64,000 nt of DNA from Aminobacter niigataensis (GCF_014200015.1 NZ_JACHOT010000002.1:186001-250000), one strand, 5' to 3'. Shown: positions 24,269-33,165, numbered from the stretch's first letter. Numbers and translations are program-made. Notes: generated by a model not told the origin, from the letters alone.

Positions 24269-25147
24269 TCATGCCACGCTTCCCGCCATCGAAAGTTTCG
24301 GCCTGGCGGCCTTCGCGGCCTCGCGGCCATCAGAGATTTCGCGAGCCACCCGCATCAGTGTCGGATAGTCGGCGCCGTCGCCGAGCGCGACATAGCCCGG
24401 GCACATGAAATCAGGCACGCCGGCGCCCACCTTGCCGAGGGTCAGGGGGTGATAACTGCCCCCAGCCTGCTTGAGAATGAGAACCGCCGCCGCCACATCC
24501 CATGGGTTGGAGCCGAACCCGGCGGAGGCATCTACCCAGCCCGCTGCGACATGGCAGAGGCTGAGCGCCCCGCTGCCTGGCCGGCGCAATGTCGAAAACG
24601 TCTCGGCCAGCACGCCGAAATTCGCCAGCGCCTGTTCGCGTCCGTCGAGCCTGAGGTCGCGCGCCACCGGATAGCCGGTGATCAGCGTTGCATGGCGTTC
24701 GTCGGCTATGGCGCGCGATTGCAGCGGCTCGCCGTTCAGCCAGGCGCCGGAAAGATCGGCCGAAAACAGCATGCCGGCGACAGGGTCGTAGACCGCGCCG
24801 GCGACGATCTCGCCATCGATCGCAACCCCGACCGAAACGCACCAGAAGGCAAATCCGCGGGCGAAATTCGAGGTGCCGTCGATCGGATCGACATACCAGC
24901 GCACCCGGCCCACACCGCTCTCGCCGGCCTCCTCGCCGACCACGACGGAGTCGGGCACCTCGCCGAGGATGAAGGCGCGGATCGCCACCTCCGCTTCCTT
25001 GTCGTGCCTGGTCACCACGTCGTGCAGGTCGACCTTGTAGTCGACCGCCATGTTGGAGCGGAATGCCGCCAAAAGCGGCTCGCGCATCAGCTGCGATGCC
25101 TGTTCGGCGACCGCCCGCAGGCGCCTCGATTCGTCTATTTCGATCAT
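24269..25147 (-). CDS. Inositol monophosphatase-family phosphatase (B)
   Basis: The 292-residue paralogue of gene A has GEE at E72/E73, DPIDGT at 87-92 and PWD in the NPWDVAAAVL segment near 217. The two proteins are clearly different in sequence outside these motifs, so they may act on different phosphate positions or substrates. No signal peptide. Its start overlaps the HAD gene stop (ATGA), which makes it the last gene of the long ABC operon. The operator for gene A lies between this gene and gene A. Confidence 0.88.
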   Translation of the reverse strand: MIEIDESRRLRAVAEQASQLMREPLLAAFRSNMAVDYKVDLHDVVTRHDKEAEVAIRAFILGEVPDSVVVGEEAGESGVGRVRWYVDPIDGTSNFARGFAFWCVSVGVAIDGEIVAGAVYDPVAGMLFSADLSGAWLNGEPLQSRAIADERHATLITGYPVARDLRLDGREQALANFGVLAETFSTLRRPGSGALSLCHVAAGWVDASAGFGSNPWDVAAAVLILKQAGGSYHPLTLGKVGAGVPDFMCPGYVALGDGADYPTLMRVAREISDGREAAKAARPKLSMAGSVA

Positions 25148-25953
25148 GCCGCAATCCCGCGCGTGGCTTCACGGAACAGACCGAGCAGCCCGACCGGATC
25201 GGCAACGATGGCGTCCGGCTTGAGCTTCAGCTCGTAGGGCAGATCGTAAGTTCCCTTGTCTTCCATCAGGATGTTGCCGCCGATGCCGGCACGCTTGCCG
25301 CACAGCACGTCGCGGTCAAAATTGTCGCCGACATACCAGGCCTCGGACGGCTCGATGCCAAGCGCCCGCGTCGCCAGCCAGATCATTTCCGGGTTGGGCT
25401 TGCGCACCTTCACCTCGTCGCTGTGGACGACCGTGGCGAACCGCGCGGTCAGCCCGTGGGCGTCGAGGAAGTCGACATGCACCTTGCCGCACAACGCATT
25501 ACTGACGATGCCCACCGGCACGCCGGCCGCGTCCGCCGCATCGAGCAGGTCGAGCATGCCGCTGCGCAGGATGCGCTCACTCTTCCAGTTGCCCATCTTG
25601 CAGCAGAGATCGTAGGCCTCGGCGACGACGACGTCCCGCGCCTGTTGCGGCCAGTCGCCGGCAACGAAATCTCCCCAGAACTCCTCGTGCCGCAGTTCGC
25701 GCGGTGCCAACGGCCGCGACATCGCATTCTTCCAATGCGAGTCGGCCACGCCACCTGCCTTGATGTCATCGGCGATCTGCTCGGCCGAAAGTTCGGGCGC
25801 CGCCATGCCGGCCTTGTCGAGCAGGCCGCGTACGTGCCCGGCCAGCCGCGCCTGCCAGCCCGGCAGATGCGCCGTCGACACGATCACACCACCGAAATCG
25901 AGCAGCAGTGCCCTGGGTGGCGCGAGCTTTCGCCCCGAACTTTTCGACATCAT
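25144..25953 (-). CDS. HAD-superfamily hydrolase
   Basis: The 269-residue protein shows motif I as LLLDFGGV (nucleophile about D20), motif II in GIVSNAL, the Lys in VRKPNPEM and motif IV GDNFDRD. The usual second Asp of DXD is Gly, as in YihX-like HAD members, so the acid/base residue is unusual. A helical cap spans about 35-120. It probably hydrolyses a small phosphate ester in the cytosol. ATG 25953 follows GGAG. A terminator-like hairpin lies between it and the binding-protein gene upstream. Confidence 0.85.
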   Translation of the reverse strand: MMSKSSGRKLAPPRALLLDFGGVIVSTAHLPGWQARLAGHVRGLLDKAGMAAPELSAEQIADDIKAGGVADSHWKNAMSRPLAPRELRHEEFWGDFVAGDWPQQARDVVVAEAYDLCCKMGNWKSERILRSGMLDLLDAADAAGVPVGIVSNALCGKVHVDFLDAHGLTARFATVVHSDEVKVRKPNPEMIWLATRALGIEPSEAWYVGDNFDRDVLCGKRAGIGGNILMEDKGTYDLPYELKLKPDAIVADPVGLLGLFREATRGIAA

Positions 25954-25975
25954 CAAATCTCCATTTGCCAGTGGA

Positions 25976-26014
25976 AAAAAGCGGGACGGAGCCGAAGGAG
26001 AAGGGCCCCGTCCC
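25976..26014 (-). terminator. Terminator/attenuator between binding protein and HAD genes
   Basis: On the minus strand GGGACGG and CCGTCCC form a stem closed by a GC-rich inner part, followed by GCTTTTTT. This should reduce transcription of the phosphatase genes relative to the binding proteins. Confidence 0.65.
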
Positions 26015-26028
26015 TAGCCACCGGGAAG

Positions 26029-27171
26029 CTATTTCTTGTAGGCGAGGCGCCACAGATCCTGCCAATCTTGGCGCGCATCCCAGTCTTCGAGTGCCGTCGA
26101 GGCGTCGTATTGCTGCAACCTGTCCAGCACCTTGCCGATGCCCGAGGGCTCATCGGCGGGCAGGCCGATATCAGGGTTGGTCGGCAGCTTGCCGTCCTTC
26201 ACCTGCGGCGCGATGCCTTCCTCGGTCAGGATGTAGTGGATGAACAGCTTGGCCGCGTTCGGGCTCTTGGTGCCGGTGGCGATCAGCCCGAGCTTGACGT
26301 AAGTCCAGCCCGGCCATGGCTCCAGCCCCTCGCACAGGCCGAGCTTGAAGCCCTTGTCGGCATTGTCGCGGAACTTGGCCGAACTCATCAGTCCGAAGAA
26401 CGGCTCCTTCTGGCCCGGCGCACCCACGCTTTCCGATATTGCATCGTCGGAGTCGGAAAGCAGGGGGGCATTGCCGGCGAAGGCCTTGACCCAGGCGGCC
26501 GTGGCGCTGTCTTCGCCGACCTCGATCTCCTTGCCGAAATGCGCCTTGTAGGCGGCCTTCATCTTGTCGTCGTCATGCGTCGCCGTCTGGTTGAACCAGT
26601 CGGGATAGGTGCCCTTCGACAATGGATCGTAGAAGGCGACCTTGCCCTTCCACTTGGGGTCGGTGAGCTCCCAGATGTTCTTCACCGGGCAGGCGTCATG
26701 GACTTCCGTGTTGTAGGCCCAGACGCTGGCATTGGTGGTGATCGCCAGCGGGTCCTGGAACTTGGCCGGGATCTTGTCGGCCATGTCCGGCGGCAGGTAG
26801 CTCTCGACGAATTTCTGCGGCAGCAGCTGCGCAAGGCCTGCTGGCGCATCGGTGATCAGCACCACGTCGCCCTTGACGTTCTTGGCCTGGCCCTCGCGCA
26901 CGATCATCTCCAGCTGCGCGCTCGCCGACACCTTGATGCCGGTCGCCTTCACCCCGTATTTGGCGGTGAAGTTCTCGGCCATTTCGACGATCTTGCCGGT
27001 GCTGTCGTAGATGTTGATCGGCGCTTCCTTCTTCGCCGCTTCGACCAGCGCATTGAGGTCGAAGGCCTCGGCGCGCGCCGGTGCCGACGCCATCACGCTA
27101 GCTGCCATCATCCCGGCCAGCGCCGTCGTCGCCAGTGCAACTTTCCTACTCGTTTCAAATGCCGGCTTCAT
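26029..27171 (-). CDS. Periplasmic substrate-binding protein (system 2, copy 1)
   Basis: The 380-residue protein has a Sec signal peptide ending ARA and a mature start FDLNALVEAAKKEAPINIY. It has the solute-binding family 1 core and ends in a conserved DWDARQDWQDLWRLAYKK. The neighbouring copy shares this start, the centre (KNIWELT and WFNQ) and the end, so the two are recent tandem paralogues. GGGAGGAAAC precedes the ATG. The related AfuA binds hexose phosphates, others bind ferric iron; the phosphatases downstream favour a phosphorylated ligand. Confidence 0.87.
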   Translation of the reverse strand: MKPAFETSRKVALATTALAGMMAASVMASAPARAEAFDLNALVEAAKKEAPINIYDSTGKIVEMAENFTAKYGVKATGIKVSASAQLEMIVREGQAKNVKGDVVLITDAPAGLAQLLPQKFVESYLPPDMADKIPAKFQDPLAITTNASVWAYNTEVHDACPVKNIWELTDPKWKGKVAFYDPLSKGTYPDWFNQTATHDDDKMKAAYKAHFGKEIEVGEDSATAAWVKAFAGNAPLLSDSDDAISESVGAPGQKEPFFGLMSSAKFRDNADKGFKLGLCEGLEPWPGWTYVKLGLIATGTKSPNAAKLFIHYILTEEGIAPQVKDGKLPTNPDIGLPADEPSGIGKVLDRLQQYDASTALEDWDARQDWQDLWRLAYKK

Positions 27172-27199
27172 TGTTTCCTCCCGAAAAATCCGGCTGAAA

Positions 27200-27224
27200 C
27201 GCGCCCGGCCGAACGCCGGGCGCG
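27200..27224. other. Intercistronic hairpin between the two binding-protein genes
   Basis: CGCGCCCGGC at 27200-27209 pairs with GCCGGGCGCG at 27215-27224. Such hairpins often stabilise binding-protein mRNA so that these proteins are made in excess of the membrane components. Confidence 0.55.
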
Positions 27225-27236
27225 CAATCGCAAGCA

Positions 27237-28364
27237 CTATTTCTTGTAGTTGATGCGCCACAGGTCCTGCCAATCCTGGCGCGCGTCCCAGTCGCCCTGG
27301 GCCGACGCCGAGTCGTAGGGGAAGATCTGGTCCAGCGCCTTGCCGATGCCTGAGGGCTCGTCGTCAGGCAGCTTGGCGTCGCTGTTGGTCGACATCTTGC
27401 CGTCGGCCGCCTGCGGTGCGATGCCTTCCTCGGTCATCAGGTAGTGGATGAACAGCTTGGAAGCGTTTGGGCTGTCGGTGCCCTTGGCGATGAAGCCGAG
27501 GCTCGGATACATCCAGCCGGCGAAGGGTTTGAGCCCTGTGCACAGGCCGAGCTTGGAGCCGACGTCCTGGTTGTTGCGGAACTTGGCCGAGCTGATCAGC
27601 CCGATGAACTGTTCCTTCTGGTCGGGTGCGCCGACAGCCTGCGCAGCTCCTTCATCGGCGTCGGTCAACAGCGGGCCGTTGGCAGCCAGCGCCTTGACCC
27701 AGGCCGCGGTAGCGCCCTCCTCGTCGGTCACCAGATCCTTGCCAAAATATTCCTTGTAGGCCGCAGCCACCTTGTCGTCGGCATTGGTCGCCATCTGGTT
27801 GAACCAGTCGACATAGGACGCCTTGTTCAGCGGGTCCTGCATGGCGAGCTTGCCCTTCCACTTGGCTTCCGTCAGCTCCCAGATGTTCTTGACCGGGCAG
27901 CTTTCGTTGAGCTGGGTGTTATAGGCAAAGACGTTGGCCTCGTTGGAGACGGTCAGCGGGTTCTGGTACTGCGCCGGGATCTTGTCGGCGAGGTCCGGCG
28001 GCAGCCAGCTGTCGACGAAGCCCTGCGGCACCAGTTGCGCCACGCCAGCCGGCACGTCGCTGATCTGGATCACGTCGCCCTGCACGTTCTTGGCCTGGCC
28101 CTCGCGGATCACCATCTCCAGCTGGGCTGCGGCATTGGCCTTGGTGCCGGTCGCCTGCACGCCGTACTTCTTGGTGAAGTTCTCGGCCTGCTTCACGATC
28201 TTGCCGGTACTGGAATAGACATTGATCGGCGGCTCCTTCTTCGCCGCCTCGATCAGCGCGTTGAGGTCGAACTCCTCGGCCTGAGCGGCACTTGCAAACA
28301 GGCCGGCAGCGACGCCCAGCGCCGTCGCAGCAAGGAGCCGTTTCACATCGAAATGTCTGCTCAT
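27237..28364 (-). CDS. Periplasmic substrate-binding protein (system 2, copy 2)
   Basis: The 375-residue protein has a Sec signal peptide (about 1-28) and starts FDLNALIEAAKKEPPINVY in the mature form. It shares the same fold, motifs and C-terminal DWDARQDWQDLWR with copy 1. GGGAGGAAAAG precedes the ATG at 28364. Two binding proteins served by one permease and ATPase usually widen the ligand range. The order permease-ATPase-SBP-SBP is unusual because the binding protein genes come after the membrane parts. Confidence 0.87.
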   Translation of the reverse strand: MSRHFDVKRLLAATALGVAAGLFASAAQAEEFDLNALIEAAKKEPPINVYSSTGKIVKQAENFTKKYGVQATGTKANAAAQLEMVIREGQAKNVQGDVIQISDVPAGVAQLVPQGFVDSWLPPDLADKIPAQYQNPLTVSNEANVFAYNTQLNESCPVKNIWELTEAKWKGKLAMQDPLNKASYVDWFNQMATNADDKVAAAYKEYFGKDLVTDEEGATAAWVKALAANGPLLTDADEGAAQAVGAPDQKEQFIGLISSAKFRNNQDVGSKLGLCTGLKPFAGWMYPSLGFIAKGTDSPNASKLFIHYLMTEEGIAPQAADGKMSTNSDAKLPDDEPSGIGKALDQIFPYDSASAQGDWDARQDWQDLWRINYKK

Positions 28365-28382
28365 CTTTTCCTCCCTCTGTCG

Positions 28383-28401
28383 GGCCGGCGCCATGCCGGC
28401 C
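28383..28401. other. Intercistronic hairpin between ATPase and binding-protein genes
   Basis: GGCCGGC at 28383-28389 and GCCGGCC at 28395-28401 form a 7-bp stem in the 101-base gap. It may adjust expression of the genes on either side. Confidence 0.45.
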
Positions 28402-28465
28402 GTCTCGTTTCCCGATAGTCCTGCTTCATTTCCGGCGGACGGTCCTCCACCGCCCGCCGAACCTC

Positions 28466-29596
28466 TCAATGCAGCTTGGCCGGCCGCATCAGCCTGTCTG
28501 CCGCCTCCACGCGCTGGCCGGCCTTGTCGAAGACATGCAGAGCCTTGGGCTTGACCCACCAGGTCACGGCCTCGCCGACCTCGACCTCAGGCGATTGGTG
28601 CGTGGTCAAGAACAGCTTTTCGCCGGCGGCGGTCAGCTCGATGATCCAGCTGCCGCCCGTGGGCAGGATACCGGTCACCTCGGCCTTGCCCGACAGCGCC
28701 CCTTCCGAGACGCCGCGCTCGTCGTCTGCAAGGCGGATCGCTTCCGGCCGGATGCCGATCGAGCCCGCATCCAGTAGATCGGCGAAGTGCGAGCCGAGAT
28801 AGGCATTGGCCAGCCGCGACACCTCCGACTTTGCATCGCCGAGTTCGACGATGTTGATCGGCGGGTTGCCGACGAACTGCGCCACGAAGCGGTTGGCCGG
28901 GCGGTCGTAGATGTCGTTGGGCGTGCCGACCTGCTGCAGTTGGCCCTCGCTCATGACGGCGATGGTGGTGGCGAGCGTCATCGCTTCCCACTGGTCGTGG
29001 GTCACGAACACGATCGTCGTCTTGAACTCGGCGTGCAGGCGCTTGAGCTCGGCGCGCATCTCGAGCCGAAGTGCCGCGTCGAGGTTCGACAGCGGCTCGT
29101 CGAGCAGCAGCACCTCCGGGTTGACCGCCAGCATGCGGGCCAAGGCCACGCGCTGCTGCTGGCCGCCCGACAGCTGCGACGGGTAGCGGTCGCGGTACTT
29201 CTCGATGCCGAGCGTCTTCATTACCTGGTCGACGCGCTGCTCACGCTCGGCCTTGGGCATCTTGCGCAGCCGCAGGCCGAAATCGGTGTTGCGCTCGATG
29301 GTCAGATGCGGCCACAGCGCGTAGCTCTGGAACACCAGCCCCATCTCGCGGCGCTCCGGCGGCACGAACACGCCCTCGACGACCGAGTCGACGACGCGGG
29401 GCCCGACGCGGATTTCGCCTGCCGTCAGGTGCTCCAGCCCGGCGATCATGCGCAACGTCGTGGTCTTGCCGCAGCCGGAGGGCCCCAACAGGCACATGAA
29501 TTCGCCGTCACCTATTTCGAGGTCGAGGTCGGCCACCGCATTGGCCGAGTTGCCGCCGTAGTTCTTCTCGACGCCGCTCAGGTTGATCTTCGGCAT
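28466..29596 (-). CDS. ABC importer ATPase (system 2)
   Basis: The 376-residue ATPase has Walker A GPSGCGKT near 39, VFQSYALWPH at the Q-loop, the LSGGQQQRVA signature, Walker B VLLLDEP and the FVTHDQWEA switch, then a C-terminal regulatory TOBE domain. It is the CUT1/FbpC type and resembles the system 1 ATPase. The gene follows the permease by one base. The C-terminal domain contains RPEAIRL, typical of importers of this class. Confidence 0.9.
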   Translation of the reverse strand: MPKINLSGVEKNYGGNSANAVADLDLEIGDGEFMCLLGPSGCGKTTTLRMIAGLEHLTAGEIRVGPRVVDSVVEGVFVPPERREMGLVFQSYALWPHLTIERNTDFGLRLRKMPKAEREQRVDQVMKTLGIEKYRDRYPSQLSGGQQQRVALARMLAVNPEVLLLDEPLSNLDAALRLEMRAELKRLHAEFKTTIVFVTHDQWEAMTLATTIAVMSEGQLQQVGTPNDIYDRPANRFVAQFVGNPPINIVELGDAKSEVSRLANAYLGSHFADLLDAGSIGIRPEAIRLADDERGVSEGALSGKAEVTGILPTGGSWIIELTAAGEKLFLTTHQSPEVEVGEAVTWWVKPKALHVFDKAGQRVEAADRLMRPAKLH

Positions 29597-29597
29597 G

Positions 29598-31478
29598 TCA
29601 GTTCCCCAGTCCTTGCGCGAGATTGGTCTTGGTCAACTTCTGGCCGAGCAGCGCGCCGAAATAGGCGAGGCCGGCGATGATGAGCACGACGGCGTTGGCG
29701 GCCTGCGTGTAGTGGTAGTCGACGAGCCTGAGTGAATAGGTGGTCAGCACGTCGGTCGACGGCACGGCCAGCACGACGAACAGGCTGAGGCCCTTGATGC
29801 CCGAGATGAAGGGCAGCAGGATGCCCGTCGTCAGCGACCCTTTCTGGATCGGGATGACGATCGAGGTCATGCGGCGGAACCAGCCGGCGCCGGCGATCTG
29901 CGCCGCCTCCTCCGGATCCTTGCCGAGCTGCGTCATCGCCGCGATGCCGGCGCGCGAGGCATAGGGCATCTGGTCGGCGATCAGCGCCAGCATCAGGATC
30001 AGCGTCGTGCCGTAAAGCGCCGGGATCGGCCCGCGCGGCACGGCAAACAGCGAGAGATAGGCAGCCGCAAAGGCGATGCCCGGCACCAGATAGGGCAGGA
30101 ACGTCACCTGGCGCAGGAAGGTGCCGAGCGGCTTCACCGGGGTACGCGCCACGACATAACCGACCAGCAACCCGAGGATGCCGGATGTGATCGAGGCGAC
30201 GCCGACGATGCGCAGGCTGTTCCACGCCGCGTTCCACAGGTCGGGGCTGAGCAGGATGCCGGTCTGTAGCGCCACCGTGTTGAGGTTGGTGCCGATCCAG
30301 TAGTCGAGCGTGAAATTGTCGAGGTTGAACTGGCCCGGCACCCGCATGATCGTGGACAGGAAAAGCGTGCCGATCGGCAGGCCGACGCTGAGCACGAACA
30401 TCAGCGCGGCGAAACCGGTTGCCGGCATGCGCAGGATGCCGAGCGGGCTCAGCCGGTTCATCGAGCCTTTGGAACCGATGGTCACGAAGCGGCGCGCTTC
30501 CCGCATCAGCCGGGCATCGATGGTGATGGTGATGATGCCGATCAGCATGATGGCGCCGGCCAGCACCGCACCGACGCCGACCTGGCGCGATGAGATGTTC
30601 TGGTAGAGCGAGGTCGCCAGCACGTCGAAATTGACCGGCAGGCCGAGCACGTAGGGCACGCCGAACTCGCCGAGGCACTTGGCGAAGATCAGAACCATCG
30701 CCGACATCAGCGACGGGCGCATCAGCGGCATGATGATCTTGCTCGCCACCGTCAGCCTGTTGGCGCCCAGGATGCGGGCCGAGTCCTCGAGCTGCGAGTC
30801 GAAGCGGCGCAGCGCATTGCCGAACAAGAGGATGACGAAAGGCGAATAGTGCAGCGCCAGGATGATCGTCACCGGCAGTTGGCCATAGGACAGCCAGTCC
30901 GGCGGCGAAAAACCTATGGATTCCAACCAGCCGGGCTGGCCGCCGACGGTGCGGTTCTTGAACAAGGTCGTCCAGGCCAGCGCAAACGTCCAGGCCGGCA
31001 GCATGTAGGGCACGATGAGGGCCGTGGCGAACCAGCGGCGGCCGAACATATCGGTACGGCTGAGCAGCCAGGCGAGCGTGCCGCCGACCAGCATCGACAG
31101 TACGATCGCGCCGGCTGCCACGCTCAGCGTGTTGACCAGCGGTTCCCAGAACAGGTCGTGCGAAATGCGCGAGAGGAAGACGCGGTCGATATAGTACCAG
31201 GTGAGCTCGCCGACATCCTGCTTGATGCGGCGCTCGTCGCCGAACTGCACCCGCATCGCGTCGGACAGCATCGAGATGATCGGCACGACGATGAGATAGG
31301 CAAACAGCGCCGCGGCCAAAACGCCGATGATCGTCGTCGGCTCGCGCAGAGCCACCTTCATCCGGTAGCGCAGGCGCTGGCCTCGCGTCGGCGCGGCAAG
31401 CCGCGATGTGCCAGAGTTGCGGCGCACGGGCGCCGGCTTGGCCGATGTTTGGGCTGATGTCTGGGCAGGGCCGCTCAC
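29598..31478 (-). CDS. ABC importer permease, fused double-domain (system 2)
   Basis: The 626-residue permease has a polar N-terminus of about 45 residues and then two permease halves with EAA-like loops (EDSARILGANRLTVAS near 232 and EEAAQIAGAGWFRRMT near 525). About 12 membrane segments are expected. This fused form is typical of FbpB/AfuB-type importers. It is the first gene of the operon and reads from a promoter in the 493-base interval upstream, which has two LacI-type operators. Confidence 0.88.
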   Translation of the reverse strand: MSGPAQTSAQTSAKPAPVRRNSGTSRLAAPTRGQRLRYRMKVALREPTTIIGVLAAALFAYLIVVPIISMLSDAMRVQFGDERRIKQDVGELTWYYIDRVFLSRISHDLFWEPLVNTLSVAAGAIVLSMLVGGTLAWLLSRTDMFGRRWFATALIVPYMLPAWTFALAWTTLFKNRTVGGQPGWLESIGFSPPDWLSYGQLPVTIILALHYSPFVILLFGNALRRFDSQLEDSARILGANRLTVASKIIMPLMRPSLMSAMVLIFAKCLGEFGVPYVLGLPVNFDVLATSLYQNISSRQVGVGAVLAGAIMLIGIITITIDARLMREARRFVTIGSKGSMNRLSPLGILRMPATGFAALMFVLSVGLPIGTLFLSTIMRVPGQFNLDNFTLDYWIGTNLNTVALQTGILLSPDLWNAAWNSLRIVGVASITSGILGLLVGYVVARTPVKPLGTFLRQVTFLPYLVPGIAFAAAYLSLFAVPRGPIPALYGTTLILMLALIADQMPYASRAGIAAMTQLGKDPEEAAQIAGAGWFRRMTSIVIPIQKGSLTTGILLPFISGIKGLSLFVVLAVPSTDVLTTYSLRLVDYHYTQAANAVVLIIAGLAYFGALLGQKLTKTNLAQGLGN

Positions 31479-31750
31479 GAAGCGCCCCTCCTGATGCCGG
31501 CCTGGCCGGGACCATGGCCGCGGCCGCAGTCCATCGGACGCAGAGCCAGGCCTTCATGCGATGGCACGAACATGCATTCTCCTCCACTGGGCGCCTCTGG
31601 CTGGGCTCGGCCGGACTATGTCCGGCGCTCCTCGCCGCCCTTGCTTCAGGCGCGCCCGCCCTTCTCCGGGCAGGACGGCACATCGCTGTGCCTGTTGGCA
31701 TATTCATTCCATCCGCGGTACGTCCGTGTCAATCCGGATTATCCATTTTT

Positions 31751-31766
31751 TTGCACAGGCGTGCAA
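31751..31766. promoter_or_regulatory. LacI-type operator, proximal
   Basis: TTGCACAGGCGTGCAA, with 6-bp arms TTGCAC/GTGCAA, matches the sites upstream of lacI and of IMPase A. Confidence 0.72.
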
Positions 31767-31852
31767 ATCGATGCGACTTGCTTGAAATCCTTTGTTTTTC
31801 TTACCTATGGCGGACATGTATCCGGCGACGCCGCATATCTCATGGGAAAATT

Positions 31853-31868
31853 GTGCACTGCCGTGCAA
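31853..31868. promoter_or_regulatory. LacI-type operator, distal
   Basis: GTGCACTGCCGTGCAA keeps the right arm exactly and five of six bases of the left arm. Two sites 102 bases apart would permit repressor looping. Confidence 0.6.
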
Positions 31869-31971
31869 CTATCGGTTTCCGAACAGTCGGCGCAGCAAAA
31901 AGCCCACCCGGGAACGGCGCAACGGCCGATCCTGGGCAGGCTTTGAAGCTCCAGCCGGATAGCCGGCGAGC

Positions 31972-32433
31972 CTACTTGACGATCTGGATGCTCGTGTTCG
32001 ACGAGCCGAAGGCCTCGACCAACTCGTAGAAATCCTCGGCATGGTCAGGATGCAGCCGCACGCAGCCATGCGACGCCGGCCGGCCGAGGCGGTTGATCTG
32101 GCTGGTGGCATGCACGGCATAGCCGCCGTTGAAGAACACCGAGTGCGGCATCGGCGCGTTGTCGTATTTTCGCGAGTACCACATCTCGTGCATGCGTATC
32201 GGCTTGTAGGAACCCTTCGGCGTGACATAGCCCTTGCCGCCGGTGGAGACCTTCCAGACGAAGGTCGTCCGCCCGTCGATCATGACATGCATCCGCTGTT
32301 CGCCGATCGACACTCGGGCGACGATCTTGCTCGCCGCCTGCGCAGCACCCTGCCCGGCTCCAAGAAGAAGTGCGGCACCCGTCATGGCGACGGCCGTGAT
32401 GTTGATGAACCGGGCGGAAAGGACGAACTGCAT
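31972..32433 (-). CDS. L,D-transpeptidase (YkuD family)
   Basis: The 153-residue protein has a signal peptide (about 1-30) and a compact YkuD domain: VSIGEQRMHVMIDGR at the start, YVTPKGSYKP in the centre, and YAVHATSQINRLGRPASHGCVRLH carrying the catalytic Cys in SHGCVRL. It would cross-link peptidoglycan stem peptides (3-3 links) or attach lipoproteins in the periplasm. ATG 32433 has GGAG upstream; an ATG four codons earlier is possible. The gene has its own promoter region of over 300 bases. Confidence 0.88.
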   Translation of the reverse strand: MQFVLSARFINITAVAMTGAALLLGAGQGAAQAASKIVARVSIGEQRMHVMIDGRTTFVWKVSTGGKGYVTPKGSYKPIRMHEMWYSRKYDNAPMPHSVFFNGGYAVHATSQINRLGRPASHGCVRLHPDHAEDFYELVEAFGSSNTSIQIVK

Positions 32434-32801
32434 GTCTTGCTCCATCTGCCGGCCCGCGCCGGACGTTGAACTGATGGGCAGCGTTATGCGCGCTCCGTGT
32501 TTCATTAACATTTCGTTTGAGCTTGTTTCTCGTTTCGATTGTGTTTCATGACTTATACACGCGGTTTCAGAATCTGATCGAACCGCTACCGGAAACTGGC
32601 AGGCGAACGGCCCTGAAAGCCACTGGTCTACGGCGTGACGCGCCTCCCTCACCCCACGATCGATGAAAAAGAGGCCGCCACGGCAGGGATCCGCAACAGC
32701 ATTGCAACAATTGAAGCCGTGCCGGACCCATCCGGCGGCATCTTCCCGATACAGCCGCCCGCCAAATTCACTCCCGACGAAACGAACGTTGCGAAAGTAG
32801 G
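32434..32801. other. Non-coding stretch upstream of the transpeptidase
   Basis: Nothing convincing was found. It should hold the promoter of the transpeptidase on the minus strand. Confidence 0.35.
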
Positions 32802-33116
32802 ATGGGCGCGAAACGGTCGACAGCAAGATGGTTCCTGCGGGTGGGCGTCGCTACGGCGATACTGTCGGGGATCGGAATTCTGGCCGACCCGGGCAACGCC
32901 ATGGCAGCGGATTTGCTGCCGGTGCAGGACATGGCGCCGGCAGCCCACGCCATTCTTGCCTTCGCAACAGCATTGTTCGTCGCAACTCTGCACATCGGCC
33001 GGGTCCATGGGCGTGGGTGCCTGGCCTGGGTGAGCAGAACCTCGCGCGTCACTCGCAGCGAGGACAGGATACCCGCGCCGTCCACGGCAGGTCAGGCGGC
33101 GCGGGTATTCGGTTGA
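32802..33116 (+). CDS. Small hypothetical protein, possibly membrane
   Basis: This 104-residue frame begins with a basic MGAKRSTARW, then a hydrophobic VGVATAILSGIGIL and a second hydrophobic AILAFATALFVATLHIG. No family is recognised, and the C-terminal third is low-complexity. GTAGG lies directly before the ATG. An overlapping frame exists on the other strand. Treat it as tentative. Confidence 0.35.
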   Translation: MGAKRSTARWFLRVGVATAILSGIGILADPGNAMAADLLPVQDMAPAAHAILAFATALFVATLHIGRVHGRGCLAWVSRTSRVTRSEDRIPAPSTAGQAARVFG

Positions 33117-33165
33117 TTGCAGGCCGGCACCACTAACCCCTGGGACGAAAACGGAACCCACGACC

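Larger units (their letters stand above)
31479..31971. other. Intergenic control region of the second ABC operon
   Basis: No gene was supported here. The stretch contains two near-identical operator palindromes (31751-31766 and 31853-31868), 102 bases apart, and AT-rich blocks such as ATTTTTTT near 31744. It probably carries the operon promoter and a long leader of up to about 270 bases before the permease start. Confidence 0.5.

Noticed and set aside
25063-27249. A 728-codon open frame opposite the HAD and binding-protein genes
   Set aside because: It runs against genes with clear motifs and signal peptides and shows shadow-type composition.
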